Part shown: one piece after another, positions 24,954 through 32,951 of the stretch
Layout of the letters: every line of letters starts with the position of its first letter
Position numbering within the stretch: position 1 is the stretch's first letter
DNA from: Stackebrandtia nassauensis DSM 44728
GTDB taxonomy: Bacteria; Actinomycetota; Actinomycetes; Mycobacteriales; Micromonosporaceae
DNA length: 64,000 nucleotides
Reading direction: 5' to 3'
Assembly (NCBI RefSeq): GCF_000024545.1
Contig: NC_013947.1
Coordinates: 6,777,558-6,841,557 of the forward strand
The notes under the pieces: model-generated
What the model was told of the DNA's origin: nothing
The model's database searches: none
Seen by the model: the letters and a program-made list of their open reading frames with translations, nothing else
Made by a program: the position numbers and the translations under genes

Positions 24954-25433
24954 ATGACCGGTCCGCCCGAACCCGACGCACTGGGAACCCTGCTTCGACA
25001 CGTGCTGGAGCAGATCGACGCCGATGTCGCCACCGTCTACCGCGAGCGCGGCCTCGCCGACTACCGGCCCCGGTTCTCGCCACTGGTGCGGGCCCTGGTG
25101 GCCCACGGTCCGATGTCGATTCGCGCATTGGCCCAGCGCGTGGGTGTCACGCACTCGGCGGCCAGCCAGACCGTGGCGGCGATGCGGCGCGCCGAGTTCG
25201 TGCGGCTGTCGTCCGGAACCGATGCCCGGCAGCGGATCGTCGAACTGACACCTCGCGCGACGGATCTGCTGCCGCTCATCGAGTCCGAGTGGAACGCCAC
25301 CACCGCGGCCATCCGCGAACTGGACGCCGAACTGCCGATGCCGCTGTCCGAACTGCTGGCCCGGGTGGACGCCGCGCTACGGCGGCGGCCGTTGCGACAG
25401 CGGATCACCGAAGCGGGACTGGGCGACCACTAG
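24954..25433 (+). CDS. MarR-family transcriptional regulator
   Basis: 159 residues. A winged helix is clear at about 45-115: VRALVAHGPMSIRALAQRVG, VTHSAASQTVAAMRRAEFVR and GTDARQRIVELTPRATDLL. The last includes the Asp-Ala-Arg wing common to MarR proteins. The divergent promoter region contains a 14-bp dyad, so auto-regulation and control of pip are likely (inference). Its stop TAG shares a CTAG with the convergent CBM14 gene. Confidence 0.9.
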   Translation: MTGPPEPDALGTLLRHVLEQIDADVATVYRERGLADYRPRFSPLVRALVAHGPMSIRALAQRVGVTHSAASQTVAAMRRAEFVRLSSGTDARQRIVELTPRATDLLPLIESEWNATTAAIRELDAELPMPLSELLARVDAALRRRPLRQRITEAGLGDH

Positions 25434-25720
25434 TCGGCACCGAACGCGTTCGGGTTCCTGGCGTTGACGGGCCAGTCGCACTGCTTCAGTCTGTCGTTGA
25501 AGTACAGATTGGCCGGACACTGCTGCTCATACGGAAACCCGTTGGAGCAGTGCCAGAACTTGCCCGGGTCGTCGTGCAGGAACAGACCGTGGGGTTGGGG
25601 ACAGTCGAAGAACGGCGGCGGGGCTTCGGTGTCGACCACCGGCGCCCCCGCGTGGGCCGGTGCCGCGATGACCACTGCGGCAACGAACGCCAACAGCGGT
25701 ACGGTCGTGAGTCGCTTCAT
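25430..25720 (-). CDS. Small secreted chitin-binding (peritrophin-A/CBM14-like) protein
   Basis: 96 residues. A signal peptide (MKRLTTVPLLAFVAAVVIAA, cleavage near AHA-GAP) leads to one domain, FDCPQPHGLFLHDDPGKFWH followed by CSNGFPYEQQCPANLYFNDR and LKQCDWPVNA. This is the peritrophin-A spacing C-x-P...F-x-C-x-x-G...C-P...L-x-F-N...C-D-W-P, with four of the usual six Cys. The domain binds chitin and is far more common in arthropods than in bacteria. The start is ATG 25720, with GGGGGA upstream; the longer in-frame extension lacks a signal peptide. It shares CTAG with the convergent marR. Confidence 0.8.
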   Translation of the reverse strand: MKRLTTVPLLAFVAAVVIAAPAHAGAPVVDTEAPPPFFDCPQPHGLFLHDDPGKFWHCSNGFPYEQQCPANLYFNDRLKQCDWPVNARNPNAFGAD

Positions 25721-25863
25721 GTCGTCCCCCAAAAGACGCCGGGCGACTCGACCGTACCGAATCCGCCCGCGCGGGATGCGGGAACGGCGAGCTGCCCCGG
25801 AACCATTGCCGTCCTGGCAAGGGCACTGTGGCGTCAACATGCATCACGGTAAATACTTGACGG

Positions 25864-26442
25864 ATGAGTGGAGACCTGGAACGCGCCGAGTTGCGCATCT
25901 CCAACGCCGATCGGGAGCGCACGATCGAGCACCTGCAGAACTGCACCTCCGAGGGACGCCTCACCCTCGACGAGTTCACCGAGCGGGTGGACGCGGTGTA
26001 CGAGGCCAAGACCTACGGCGAGCTGAAGCCGCTGCTGTCCGACCTACCCGTGGCCGGGGACGTGACGACCCCGGTCGGGGCCAGCGACCTGGACGACATC
26101 TCGCCGACCGGTTCGGCGTTGCGGCGCACCGGCCGGTGGCTGGTGCCCCGGCGGATCACCTTGCGGCCCAAGGGTTCGTCGGTGCTGTTGAACTTCGCGC
26201 ACGCCGCGCTCGGGCATCGGGAGGTGGAGATCGTGCTGGCCGCCAAGGCGTCCAGCATCGTCCTGGTCCTGCCCCGCAACGCCTGGGCGGACGGCCGGGT
26301 GGACACGAAGTACTCGAGTTTCGCGAACCGGGCCCAGAACCCGGGGGACGAGGCGGCGGTGCGGTTCCACGTGCACGGCGAACTGCACTCGTCCTCGCTG
26401 CGGATCCGGCGGGTGCGCCGGTTCCTGTGGTGGGAGTTCTAG
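25864..26442 (+). CDS. DUF1707 (SHOCT-like) domain protein
   Basis: 192 residues. The N-terminal DUF1707 domain is typical: ELRISNADRERTIEHLQNCT, then EGRLTLDEFTERVDAVYEAK and TYGELKPLLSDLP. The C-terminal half has amphipathic strands but no membrane helix and no known family, including KGSSVLLNFAHAALGHREVE. DUF1707 is found in small actinobacterial proteins with unknown function, often fused to a 2TM domain; that fusion is absent here. Its stop TAG shares CTAG with the TetR gene on the other strand. Confidence 0.8.
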   Translation: MSGDLERAELRISNADRERTIEHLQNCTSEGRLTLDEFTERVDAVYEAKTYGELKPLLSDLPVAGDVTTPVGASDLDDISPTGSALRRTGRWLVPRRITLRPKGSSVLLNFAHAALGHREVEIVLAAKASSIVLVLPRNAWADGRVDTKYSSFANRAQNPGDEAAVRFHVHGELHSSSLRIRRVRRFLWWEF

Positions 26443-27233
26443 GCCGCGGGTTCCTCGGCCAGCAGTTTCAACACCACCGGACGCGACAGGGTGCCCGCGA
26501 CCCGTTTGGCCAGCTGGTTGGCGCTCTCGCCGTCGGTGTTGGCGGCGCGCAGGGCGTGGGCGAGTTCGGCGCGGGCCCGGTCGGTCTCGGCCTGGGCTCG
26601 GCGTAGCCGGGCGGCGGCCTGTTCCACGTCAGTGGTCAAGGCTTTGACCGATTCGGCCTCGGATTCGTGGCCCCGGACCGCCGCGCGCACGAAGGACACC
26701 AGGAACCGGCGGATCGCGTCGCGGTCGCCGGCGGACTCGCCCAGCAGCAGCCGGTTGACCTGGGGCAGGGCGTTGGGCCAGTTCACGAGGCTGGCCAGCG
26801 CCATCAGCAGCAGCCCGGCCTGTTTCTCGTCGGCGCCGAACCTGGCCATCGCGGCCACGATCTTCTTGCGGTAGTGGGCGTTTCGCCAGCCGTCGATGTC
26901 GTGCGCGTCGTCGCCGCGGTGCAGCGCCTCCCACAGCAGCAGCCGTTGCAGTTGCGGGTGGTGGCGGTGGAACTCGTAGAGCCTGCTGACGTAGTCGCCC
27001 AGTTCGATCTCGGTGTCCAGCGGGTCGACCAGTTCGGTGAACTCCTGCATCGTGTCGATGAGGATGGCGTCGAAGAGCTTGTCCTTGCTGCCGAACAGGC
27101 TGTAGATGCGCTCCTTGTTGACGCCCGCCTGTTCGGCGACCCGGTCGACGCGTGCCCCGGCGAGCCCGTATTCGGCGAACTCGTCCCGGGCGGCACGCAG
27201 CAGCGCCTGCCGGGTGGCTTCTCCGCGTTTCAT
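26439..27233 (-). CDS. TetR-family transcriptional regulator
   Basis: 264 residues. The helix-turn-helix lies at about 8-55: TRQALLRAARDEFAEYGLAG, ARVDRVAEQAGVNKERIYSL and FGSKDKLFDAI. The ligand domain is followed by a helical coiled extension of about 60 residues (ALTTDVEQAAARLRRAQAET), giving a protein longer than the usual 190-210. ATG 27233 starts the conserved MKRGEATRQ. It is divergent from an MFS transporter with a palindrome between the two starts, so it probably represses that transporter and itself. Confidence 0.9.
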   Translation of the reverse strand: MKRGEATRQALLRAARDEFAEYGLAGARVDRVAEQAGVNKERIYSLFGSKDKLFDAILIDTMQEFTELVDPLDTEIELGDYVSRLYEFHRHHPQLQRLLLWEALHRGDDAHDIDGWRNAHYRKKIVAAMARFGADEKQAGLLLMALASLVNWPNALPQVNRLLLGESAGDRDAIRRFLVSFVRAAVRGHESEAESVKALTTDVEQAAARLRRAQAETDRARAELAHALRAANTDGESANQLAKRVAGTLSRPVVLKLLAEEPAA

Positions 27234-27261
27234 GGTGTGAAGGATACCACGAGAACCAACC

Positions 27262-27273
27262 AACTATTTAGTT
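27262..27273. promoter_or_regulatory. Putative TetR operator
   Basis: AACTA-TT-TAGTT, a perfect 12-bp inverted repeat in an A+T-rich spot, lies between the divergent tetR and MFS starts (27233 and 27309). Its size and place fit a TetR-type operator. Confidence 0.55.
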
Positions 27274-27308
27274 TGCAATTTCAGCCGCAGCGGCATACGG
27301 TCGCCGTC

Positions 27309-28541
27309 ATGGCCTCAACCACGACCCTTCCGTCCGCCGCGATGACCCCCGCGACGGCGCGCGCCGAGACCCGGCACGCGCCGCTGGCCCGGACCATCCC
27401 CGTCTTCGTCCTCACCGCCCTGCTGGCCACCGGCCAGATGTACACCGCGATTCCGCTGTTCAACGCCATGGAAGCCTCCTGGCAGGTCCCGGCCAGCGCC
27501 ATGACCTGGATCGTCAGCGCCTTCGCCTTCGGGTACGCGGGCGGCTTCATCCTGTTCGGGCCGCTGTCCGACCGCTTCGGCCACCGCCGGGTGATCGTCA
27601 CCGGCATGGCCGCCGCCGGGGTGGTCACACTGTTGACCGGTTTGGCGTTCTCGATGCCGCTGGCCGTCGGACTGCGGGTCCTGCAGGGGCTCGCCATCGG
27701 CTCGATACCCCCGGCGATCATGGCCTATATCGGCACCCGGTTCGCGCCCCGGCAACGCCACGTCGTGATCACCTCGGTGGCGACCTCGTTCCTGGCCTCG
27801 ACCGTGCTGGCCCAGGTCGCCTCGCAGCTGGTGGTCGCCAGCTTCGACTGGCGGGTGGTGTTCATCGGTTCGGCGGTGCTGTTCGGGCTGCTGGCCCTGG
27901 CGCTGCGCTGGGTCATGCTCGACGACGCGCCCGCCACCGGAATCTCAGTGCGCCACAGCTACGCGGCCATCCCGGCGGTGCTGCGCACCCGTGCCATCTG
28001 GCCGGTGCTGGGCGCCGGTTCGCTGGCGATGGGCGTCATGGTGGCCGTCTACACCGGCATCGAACTGACCGGCCTGGTGCACGGCAACGGCGAACTGCTG
28101 GGCCTGCGGGCCAGCGCGCTGCCGATCATGTTCGCGCTGCCGCTGCTGGCCGCGCCGCTGGGACGACTGGCGCGACGCAGCCAGATCATGCTCGGCATCG
28201 GGTTGGCCGCCGCCGCCATGGTCGCCACCGCCGTGGTGGGTTCGCACGTCGTGCCGGTCGCGATCCTGTTGGCCTTCCTGGTGGGTGGCCTGGGCATCGT
28301 CGGACCGGCCTCGTTGCAGACCGCCGGTGACCTTGGCGGCGACCATCGGGCCGCCGCCTCGTCGGTGGCGATGTTCATCTTCTACGTCGGCGCCACGGTG
28401 GGTCCGATGGTCGCGGCGGTGGTCGCACCGCACGGCTTCGCGGCCCTGGCCTGGACACTGGCGGCGATGCTCGCGCTGGCGTTCGCGCTGCTGGCGCCCG
28501 GCGCCCGTCGGCGGGGCCACCATCCTCCTCCCCACTTCTGA
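27309..28541 (+). CDS. MFS transporter, drug/proton antiporter type
   Basis: 410 residues with about twelve hydrophobic helices. The MFS signature between helices 2 and 3 is GPLSDRFGHRRVIVTG, and the helix-5 region reads ATSFLASTVLAQVASQLVVA. It resembles YgaY/AraJ-type and Bcr-like efflux transporters, whose substrates are drugs, sugars or metabolites. ATG 27309 begins a polar N-terminus of about 25 residues. Control by the divergent TetR gene is likely. The last residues are basic with His and Pro. Confidence 0.88.
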   Translation: MASTTTLPSAAMTPATARAETRHAPLARTIPVFVLTALLATGQMYTAIPLFNAMEASWQVPASAMTWIVSAFAFGYAGGFILFGPLSDRFGHRRVIVTGMAAAGVVTLLTGLAFSMPLAVGLRVLQGLAIGSIPPAIMAYIGTRFAPRQRHVVITSVATSFLASTVLAQVASQLVVASFDWRVVFIGSAVLFGLLALALRWVMLDDAPATGISVRHSYAAIPAVLRTRAIWPVLGAGSLAMGVMVAVYTGIELTGLVHGNGELLGLRASALPIMFALPLLAAPLGRLARRSQIMLGIGLAAAAMVATAVVGSHVVPVAILLAFLVGGLGIVGPASLQTAGDLGGDHRAAASSVAMFIFYVGATVGPMVAAVVAPHGFAALAWTLAAMLALAFALLAPGARRRGHHPPPHF

Positions 28542-28601
28542 CGGTAGCCGGATTCGGCTGAACCCACGCTTAACCAGACAAGCGGTTGTGGACAGCAACC
28601 G

Positions 28602-30191
28602 TCAGCGCAACAGGTAGCGCTGCACCTTCCCGGTGGAGGTGCGCGGCAGAGCGGTCACGAACTCCACGGTTCGTGGCCGCTTGTAGCTGGCGATCCGGTC
28701 GCGGCAGTGCGCGATGACGGCGTCGGCGTCCAGGTCGGCGCCCGGCCGGGGCACCACGTAGGCCTTGACGGTCATGGTGCGGTCCGGGTCGGGCACGCCG
28801 ACCACGACGCACTCGGCGATGTCGTTGTGGCTCAACAGGGCCCACTCCACCTCGGTGCCGGAGATGTTGAAGCCCGCCGAGATGATCATGTCGTCGCTGC
28901 GGGAGTGGTACCAGAAGTAGCCGTCCTCGTCGCGGGTGTAGGTGTCGCCGGTGAAGTTCCAGCCGTTCTGGACGTAGTCCTGCTGCCGTTCGTCGGCAAG
29001 GTAGCGACAACCCGTGGGGCCCTTGACGGCCAGCCGTCCCAGTTCACCGGGCGGCAGCTCCTTGCCGTCATCGTCCATGATGGTCGCCTGGTAGCCGGGC
29101 ACGACCCGGCCGGTGGAACCGGGCCGGATGTCGCCGTCGGCGGCGGAGATGAAGATGTGCAGCATCTCGGTGGCGCCGATGCCGTCGATGAGATCGCAGC
29201 CGGTGACGTCCTTCCAGTCCTCCCAGGTCGGCTTGGGCAGCGGCTCACCCGCCGAGACGCAGCGGCGCAGGCTGCTCAGGTCCAGTTTGTTGTTGGACAG
29301 TTCGTTGAGCATGGCGCGGTACGCGGTCGGGGCGGTGGCCATCACCGTGGCCTTGTGCCGTTCGAGAGCGGGCAGCAGCAGGTCCGGGGTTCCCTTCTCC
29401 AGCAACAGGGACGAGGCGCCCACCTGCAACGGGAACACCACCTCCATGCCGAGCCCGAAGGTGAAGCCCAGCGGCGGCGAGCACGCGAAGACGTCGTCGG
29501 CGGTCGGCTTGAGGACGTGCCGGGAGAAGGTGTCGGCGTTGGCCATCACGTCCCGGTGGAAGTGCATGGTGGCCTTCGGACGGCCGGTGGTGCCGCTGGT
29601 GAAGGCCAGCAGCGCCACGTCGTCGGCTGCGGTGTCGACGCAGGCGAAGCTGTCCGGTTTGGTGTTGGCGCGGTCGGCGAAGTCCGCGAAGGTGAGCACC
29701 CGGGAGATGTCCGAGGCGCGAAGATCGTCCACAAAGCGCTCGTCGCACAGGCTCAGGTCGATGCTGGCGATGTCGCCGACCACCCGCAGTTCGGACTCCT
29801 TCAGCAGCGGCATCGTGGTCACGACGACGCCGCCCACCCGCAGCACCGCGAACCAGCACGCCACCGTCATCGGATTGTTGGGGCCGCGCAACAGGACCCG
29901 GTTGCCCGGCACGATCCCGTAGTCGTCGACGAGCACGTGCGACAGCCGCGCCACCAGACTCTGCAACTCCCCGTATGTCCACTGCGAGGAGTCGGTCAGC
30001 AGGCACGGCCGGTCGGCCCCCATGCGCGCGATCGTGTCGTCCAGCAACGCCCGGGCACAGTTGAGACGCTCCGGATATCGCAGTTCAGGCAGGTCGAAGC
30101 GGAACTCCGGCCAAAGCTCGGTCGGCGGCAGGTTGTCGCGCGTGAACGTATCGACATGGGACGACGGACTGAGCACGGGTGGGGTCGCCAT
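28602..30191 (-). CDS. Aryl-CoA ligase (benzoate/2-aminobenzoate-CoA ligase type)
   Basis: 529 residues of the AMP-forming acyl-CoA synthetase superfamily. The P-loop is LLAFTSGTTGRPKATMHFHR. The aryl-CoA ligase subgroup features are GATEMLHIFISA and the hinge region RSDDMIISAGFNISGTEVEW, with the catalytic lysine in TSTGKVQRYLLR. Sequence and length fit benzoate-CoA and 2-aminobenzoate-CoA ligases. The neighbouring divergent gene encodes a PaaX-type regulator, which in other bacteria responds to aryl-CoA, and an SDR/RidA pair lies 1.9 kb to the right. Ring-cleavage or monooxygenase genes are not in this window, so substrate is uncertain. Confidence 0.82.
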   Translation of the reverse strand: MATPPVLSPSSHVDTFTRDNLPPTELWPEFRFDLPELRYPERLNCARALLDDTIARMGADRPCLLTDSSQWTYGELQSLVARLSHVLVDDYGIVPGNRVLLRGPNNPMTVACWFAVLRVGGVVVTTMPLLKESELRVVGDIASIDLSLCDERFVDDLRASDISRVLTFADFADRANTKPDSFACVDTAADDVALLAFTSGTTGRPKATMHFHRDVMANADTFSRHVLKPTADDVFACSPPLGFTFGLGMEVVFPLQVGASSLLLEKGTPDLLLPALERHKATVMATAPTAYRAMLNELSNNKLDLSSLRRCVSAGEPLPKPTWEDWKDVTGCDLIDGIGATEMLHIFISAADGDIRPGSTGRVVPGYQATIMDDDGKELPPGELGRLAVKGPTGCRYLADERQQDYVQNGWNFTGDTYTRDEDGYFWYHSRSDDMIISAGFNISGTEVEWALLSHNDIAECVVVGVPDPDRTMTVKAYVVPRPGADLDADAVIAHCRDRIASYKRPRTVEFVTALPRTSTGKVQRYLLR

Positions 30192-30299
30192 CGACGTGCA
30201 CCTCTCGGGGAGTACGGGTAGTTGTCAGCTAACGACACTATTCCGCAATTGTGACGGGCGTCAACACTTCGACATCTTTAGAAAGGGTACCGTTCTGCG

Positions 30300-31082
30300 G
30301 TGGCCAGTAGTCCGCGTTCGCTGATCGTCACCGTTTTCGGCCTCTACGCCCGGGAGGCCGGCGGAACCCTGCCGGTGTCCGGGCTGGTGAGGGTGCTCGC
30401 GACCCTGTCGGTCGACACCCAGGCGGTCCGGGCCGCGGTGTCGCGCCTCAAACGCCGGGGCATGCTCGAACCGTCCAAAGTCGATGGCGCCGCCGGTTAC
30501 GCGCTGACCGGATCCGGACGTCGGCTGCTCGCCGAGGGCGACGCGCGCATCTTCCACCCGCCCCGGGCCGAACTGTCCGACGGCTGGGTGCTGTGCGTGT
30601 TCTCGGTTCCCGAGACCATGCGCGCCAAGCGGCACGTGCTGCGCGGCAAACTCACCTGGCTGGGTTTCGGGCAGGCGGCGCCGGGGGTGTGGATCGCGCC
30701 CGCGCACACCATGGACGCCGCCCGGGCGATGCTGGCCGCGAACGACCTCGCCGGGTACGTCAACCTGTTCCGCAGTGACTACTGTGGAGACGCACCGGTC
30801 GCCGAGGCCGCCCGGCAGTGGTGGGACCTGCCCCGGCTGGAGGCGATGTACCGGGAGTTCATCGACGCCCTTCGCGGTGACCCGGGCGCGGATCAGGCGC
30901 TGCCCGCGTGGATCCGGGCGGTGACCGACTGGCGGAAACTTCCGTTCCTGGACCCGGGACTGCCGCGCGAGCTGCTGCCCGCCGACTGGCCCGGGCACGA
31001 CGCCGTCACCCTCTTCGGTGAACTGGAGGCGGATCTGGCCCCCGCCGCGGCCGCACACGCCCGGCGGTTGCTGGGCGTGTGA
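30300..31082 (+). CDS. PaaX-family transcriptional regulator
   Basis: 260 residues. The N-terminal winged helix is about 1-80 (SLIVTVFGLYAREAGGTLPV and VRAAVSRLKRRGMLEPSK), the central Cas2-like domain about 85-180 (WVLCVFSVPETMRAKRHVLR and WIAPAHTMDAARAML) and the PaaX C-terminal domain follows (FRSDYCGDAPVAEAARQWWD, YREFIDAL). PaaX represses aromatic acid degradation and is released by an aryl-CoA. Divergence from an aryl-CoA ligase strongly suggests local control. The start is GTG 30300. Confidence 0.88.
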   Translation: MASSPRSLIVTVFGLYAREAGGTLPVSGLVRVLATLSVDTQAVRAAVSRLKRRGMLEPSKVDGAAGYALTGSGRRLLAEGDARIFHPPRAELSDGWVLCVFSVPETMRAKRHVLRGKLTWLGFGQAAPGVWIAPAHTMDAARAMLAANDLAGYVNLFRSDYCGDAPVAEAARQWWDLPRLEAMYREFIDALRGDPGADQALPAWIRAVTDWRKLPFLDPGLPRELLPADWPGHDAVTLFGELEADLAPAAAAHARRLLGV

Positions 31083-31150
31083 CCGGCGAGCCACGATGGA
31101 GTCTCGGGTGACGACCCGCGCCGATTCCCCACCGAGCTGGCAGCACAAGA

Positions 31151-32080
31151 TCACCGGATAGTGCTTACAATCAGGTGTCTATGAGCATCAATGCATTGTT
31201 CCACCCCGCCACCCCGGCTGATATCCCCGCTGAGGTGGCGCAACCCAAGCCCGGGAAGGAATCCCGGAAACCGGTGCGGACACCGGAATTGAGTATTGGT
31301 CATTCCTCCGCCCGCGCCATCTCGGCGGGCACCAAGACGACCGCGATCGTCCCGCTGTACCGGTACCCCGACGTCGCGCGGTTGCGGTCCGGCGATGTGC
31401 TCACGTTCAACGTCCAGGCCCGGGCGCGGCGACACCGGCGGAGCATTGACGTCACGATCACCGATGTCTGTCCACATGACTTCGTCGGCGACATCCCCGC
31501 CTGCGTCGAGGGACACGAGGCCAGTGCCATCAACCCGGACAACCCGACCTGGGCGCACTGCCTGGGTTACGCGGCCAACCGGGGCGCGACCCCACTGTCG
31601 CCAAGGGAGCGCAGCAAGCTCGCCTCGCGCGGCTGGGTCGTCATCGACTTCACCCCCGTCCGGCGTCGATAACTCCGGGATGACCGCGACGCCCTCGATC
31701 TCGACCAGCGCGTCGTCGTCCCACAGCCGGGCCACCCCGATTCCGGCCATCGCCGGGTAACGGGTGCCCGCCAGCTGCCGCCACACCGCGCCGATCTCGC
31801 GCGCCCGGGCTTTGTACTCCGGAACGTCCACAATATAGATACGCACCGAGACCAGGTGCTCCGAGCGACCCCCGGCGGCGCCCAACGCGGTGAGCACATT
31901 GGAAAGACAGCGCGCGAACTGCGACACGATGTCGGGTTCGGCGCCGCCGCCGACGATATTGCCCTCGGCGTCCATGGCCGTCTGCCCGGCCAGGTAGACG
32001 GTGCGCCCGCGCGGCGCGATCACGGCGTGCGAGAAACCCGAGGGTTTCGCCAGCTGTGAGGGATTGAGGTAGTGGCTCAT
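31151..32080 (-). CDS. RidA/YjgF-family protein with antisense read-through extension
   Basis: Residues 1 to about 136 are a RidA-family enamine/imine deaminase (SHYLNPSQLAKPSGFSHAVI; GRTVYLAGQTAMDAEGNIVG; then ARYP-like TRYPAMAGIGVARLWDDDAL and VEIEGVAVIPE, the usual end). The family is about 130 residues long. Here no stop follows: codon 137 is TTA, opposite the TAA of the convergent gene, and the frame continues for 172 codons through that whole gene to 31151. The SDR upstream overlaps its start by four bases (ATGA). RidA destroys reactive enamines, and a subset are 2-aminomuconate deaminases, which would suit an aminobenzoate pathway, but this is inference. The functional unit is probably 31670-32080. 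Confidence 0.7.
   Translation of the reverse strand: MSHYLNPSQLAKPSGFSHAVIAPRGRTVYLAGQTAMDAEGNIVGGGAEPDIVSQFARCLSNVLTALGAAGGRSEHLVSVRIYIVDVPEYKARAREIGAVWRQLAGTRYPAMAGIGVARLWDDDALVEIEGVAVIPELSTPDGGEVDDDPAARGELAALPWRQWGRAPVGRVTQAVRPGRVVRVDGTGLVSLDAGGDVADEVMWTDIGDRDVNAPPVSPRPGLDVEREHIAGPQPRDVGVPVQRDDRGRLGARRDGAGGGMTNTQFRCPHRFPGFLPGLGLRHLSGDISRGGGVEQCIDAHRHLIVSTIR
31181..31672 (+). CDS. Hypothetical protein, possible PUA/ASCH-like fold
   Basis: 163 residues, not firmly recognised. From about residue 40 the pattern SARAISAGTKTTAIVPLYRY, then LRSGDVLTFNVQAR, resembles the start of ASCH/PUA-like domains, which open with a G-x-K-T motif and a later R-x-G-D strand. The tail holds CPHDFVGDIPACVEGHEASA with three nearby Cys/His residues. 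ATG 31181 is preceded by AGG at -8. The gene is fully overlapped on the opposite strand by the extended RidA frame. Codon use looks real (high third-position G+C in this frame) but the fold call is weak. Confidence 0.5.
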   Translation: MSINALFHPATPADIPAEVAQPKPGKESRKPVRTPELSIGHSSARAISAGTKTTAIVPLYRYPDVARLRSGDVLTFNVQARARRHRRSIDVTITDVCPHDFVGDIPACVEGHEASAINPDNPTWAHCLGYAANRGATPLSPRERSKLASRGWVVIDFTPVRRR

Positions 32081-32835
32081 GACTGGATCGCCCCGCCGTC
32101 GACGTTGATTCCCTGACCGGTGATTCCGGAACTGTTGACGCACAACATGATGGCATCGGCCACCTCTTCGGGAGCTATCAGCCGCCCGATGGGTTGCTTG
32201 CGCTCCAGCAGTTCCCGGGCCTCGGCCGCGTCGGTGCCGGTCCGGGCCGCGATGTTGGCCACCGAAGCCTCGGTCATCGGAGTGTCCACATAGCCGGGAC
32301 ACACCGCGTTGACGGTGACGCCGGTGCCCGCCAGTTCGGCGGCGGCCGAGCGCACCAGGCCCAGCAGGCCGTGCTTGGCGGCGGTGTAGGCGGCGATATA
32401 CGGTTCACCGCGTTTGCTGGCCACCGAGGCCACGGCCACCACCCGGCCCCAGCTGCGCTGCCGCATCGTCGGCACCGCGCGGCGCAGGCACCTGAACGGG
32501 GCGGTGAGGTTGAGGTCGAGCTGCTGCTGCCAGTCGGTGTCGGTGACGCGCGGCAGCGGCGCCGAGGAGCCCGCGCCCGCGTTGAGGACCAGCACGTCGA
32601 CGGGACCGAAGCCGGACTCGGCCTCGGCGAACAGCCCGTCGACCGCGCCGTCGGCGGTCAGGTCGGCGGGGACGACGAGGGTCTGCTCCGGGCATTCGCT
32701 CGCGGTGGCCTCCAGCTGGTCCCGGCTGCGGGCGGTCAGGACCACCCGGTACCCGGCACTCGACAGCCGCTGCGCCACCACGCGCCCGATTCCGCGACCG
32801 GCTCCGGTCACGAGAGCCGTGCGGGGTTTGGACAT
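32077..32835 (-). CDS. Short-chain dehydrogenase/reductase
   Basis: 252 residues of the classical SDR family. TGAGRGIG (10-17) binds NAD(P), NAGAG lies at the strand-4 position, the catalytic Ser is in VASVASKRGEPY, with Tyr and Lys in YTAAKHG, and CPGYVDTPMTEASV follows. The C-terminus SGITGQGINVDGG is typical of FabG/3-hydroxybutyrate dehydrogenase-like members. It is coupled to the RidA gene by ATGA. Substrate unknown; it could oxidise a 3-hydroxyacyl-CoA made from the aryl-CoA ligase product. Confidence 0.9.
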   Translation of the reverse strand: MSKPRTALVTGAGRGIGRVVAQRLSSAGYRVVLTARSRDQLEATASECPEQTLVVPADLTADGAVDGLFAEAESGFGPVDVLVLNAGAGSSAPLPRVTDTDWQQQLDLNLTAPFRCLRRAVPTMRQRSWGRVVAVASVASKRGEPYIAAYTAAKHGLLGLVRSAAAELAGTGVTVNAVCPGYVDTPMTEASVANIAARTGTDAAEARELLERKQPIGRLIAPEEVADAIMLCVNSSGITGQGINVDGGAIQS

Positions 32836-32893
32836 GGCCCAAACCCTATACCCGCCGTTTCGCGACCCGGGCCAACATCACTGGCGCGAGAGA

Positions 32894-32914
32894 CTTGAGC
32901 GTATTAGACTCAAC
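32894..32914. promoter_or_regulatory. HAIR element (HspR operator) upstream of clpB
   Basis: CTTGAGC-N7-ACTCAAC matches the HspR-associated inverted repeat CTTGAGT-N7-ACTCAAG with two mismatches in the outer positions. It lies 38-58 bp upstream of the clpB start, where HspR represses heat-shock genes in actinobacteria. Confidence 0.8.
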
Positions 32915-32951
32915 TTTTGTCGGGTGCCGTCTCACAAGGGGAGGAAAACTG

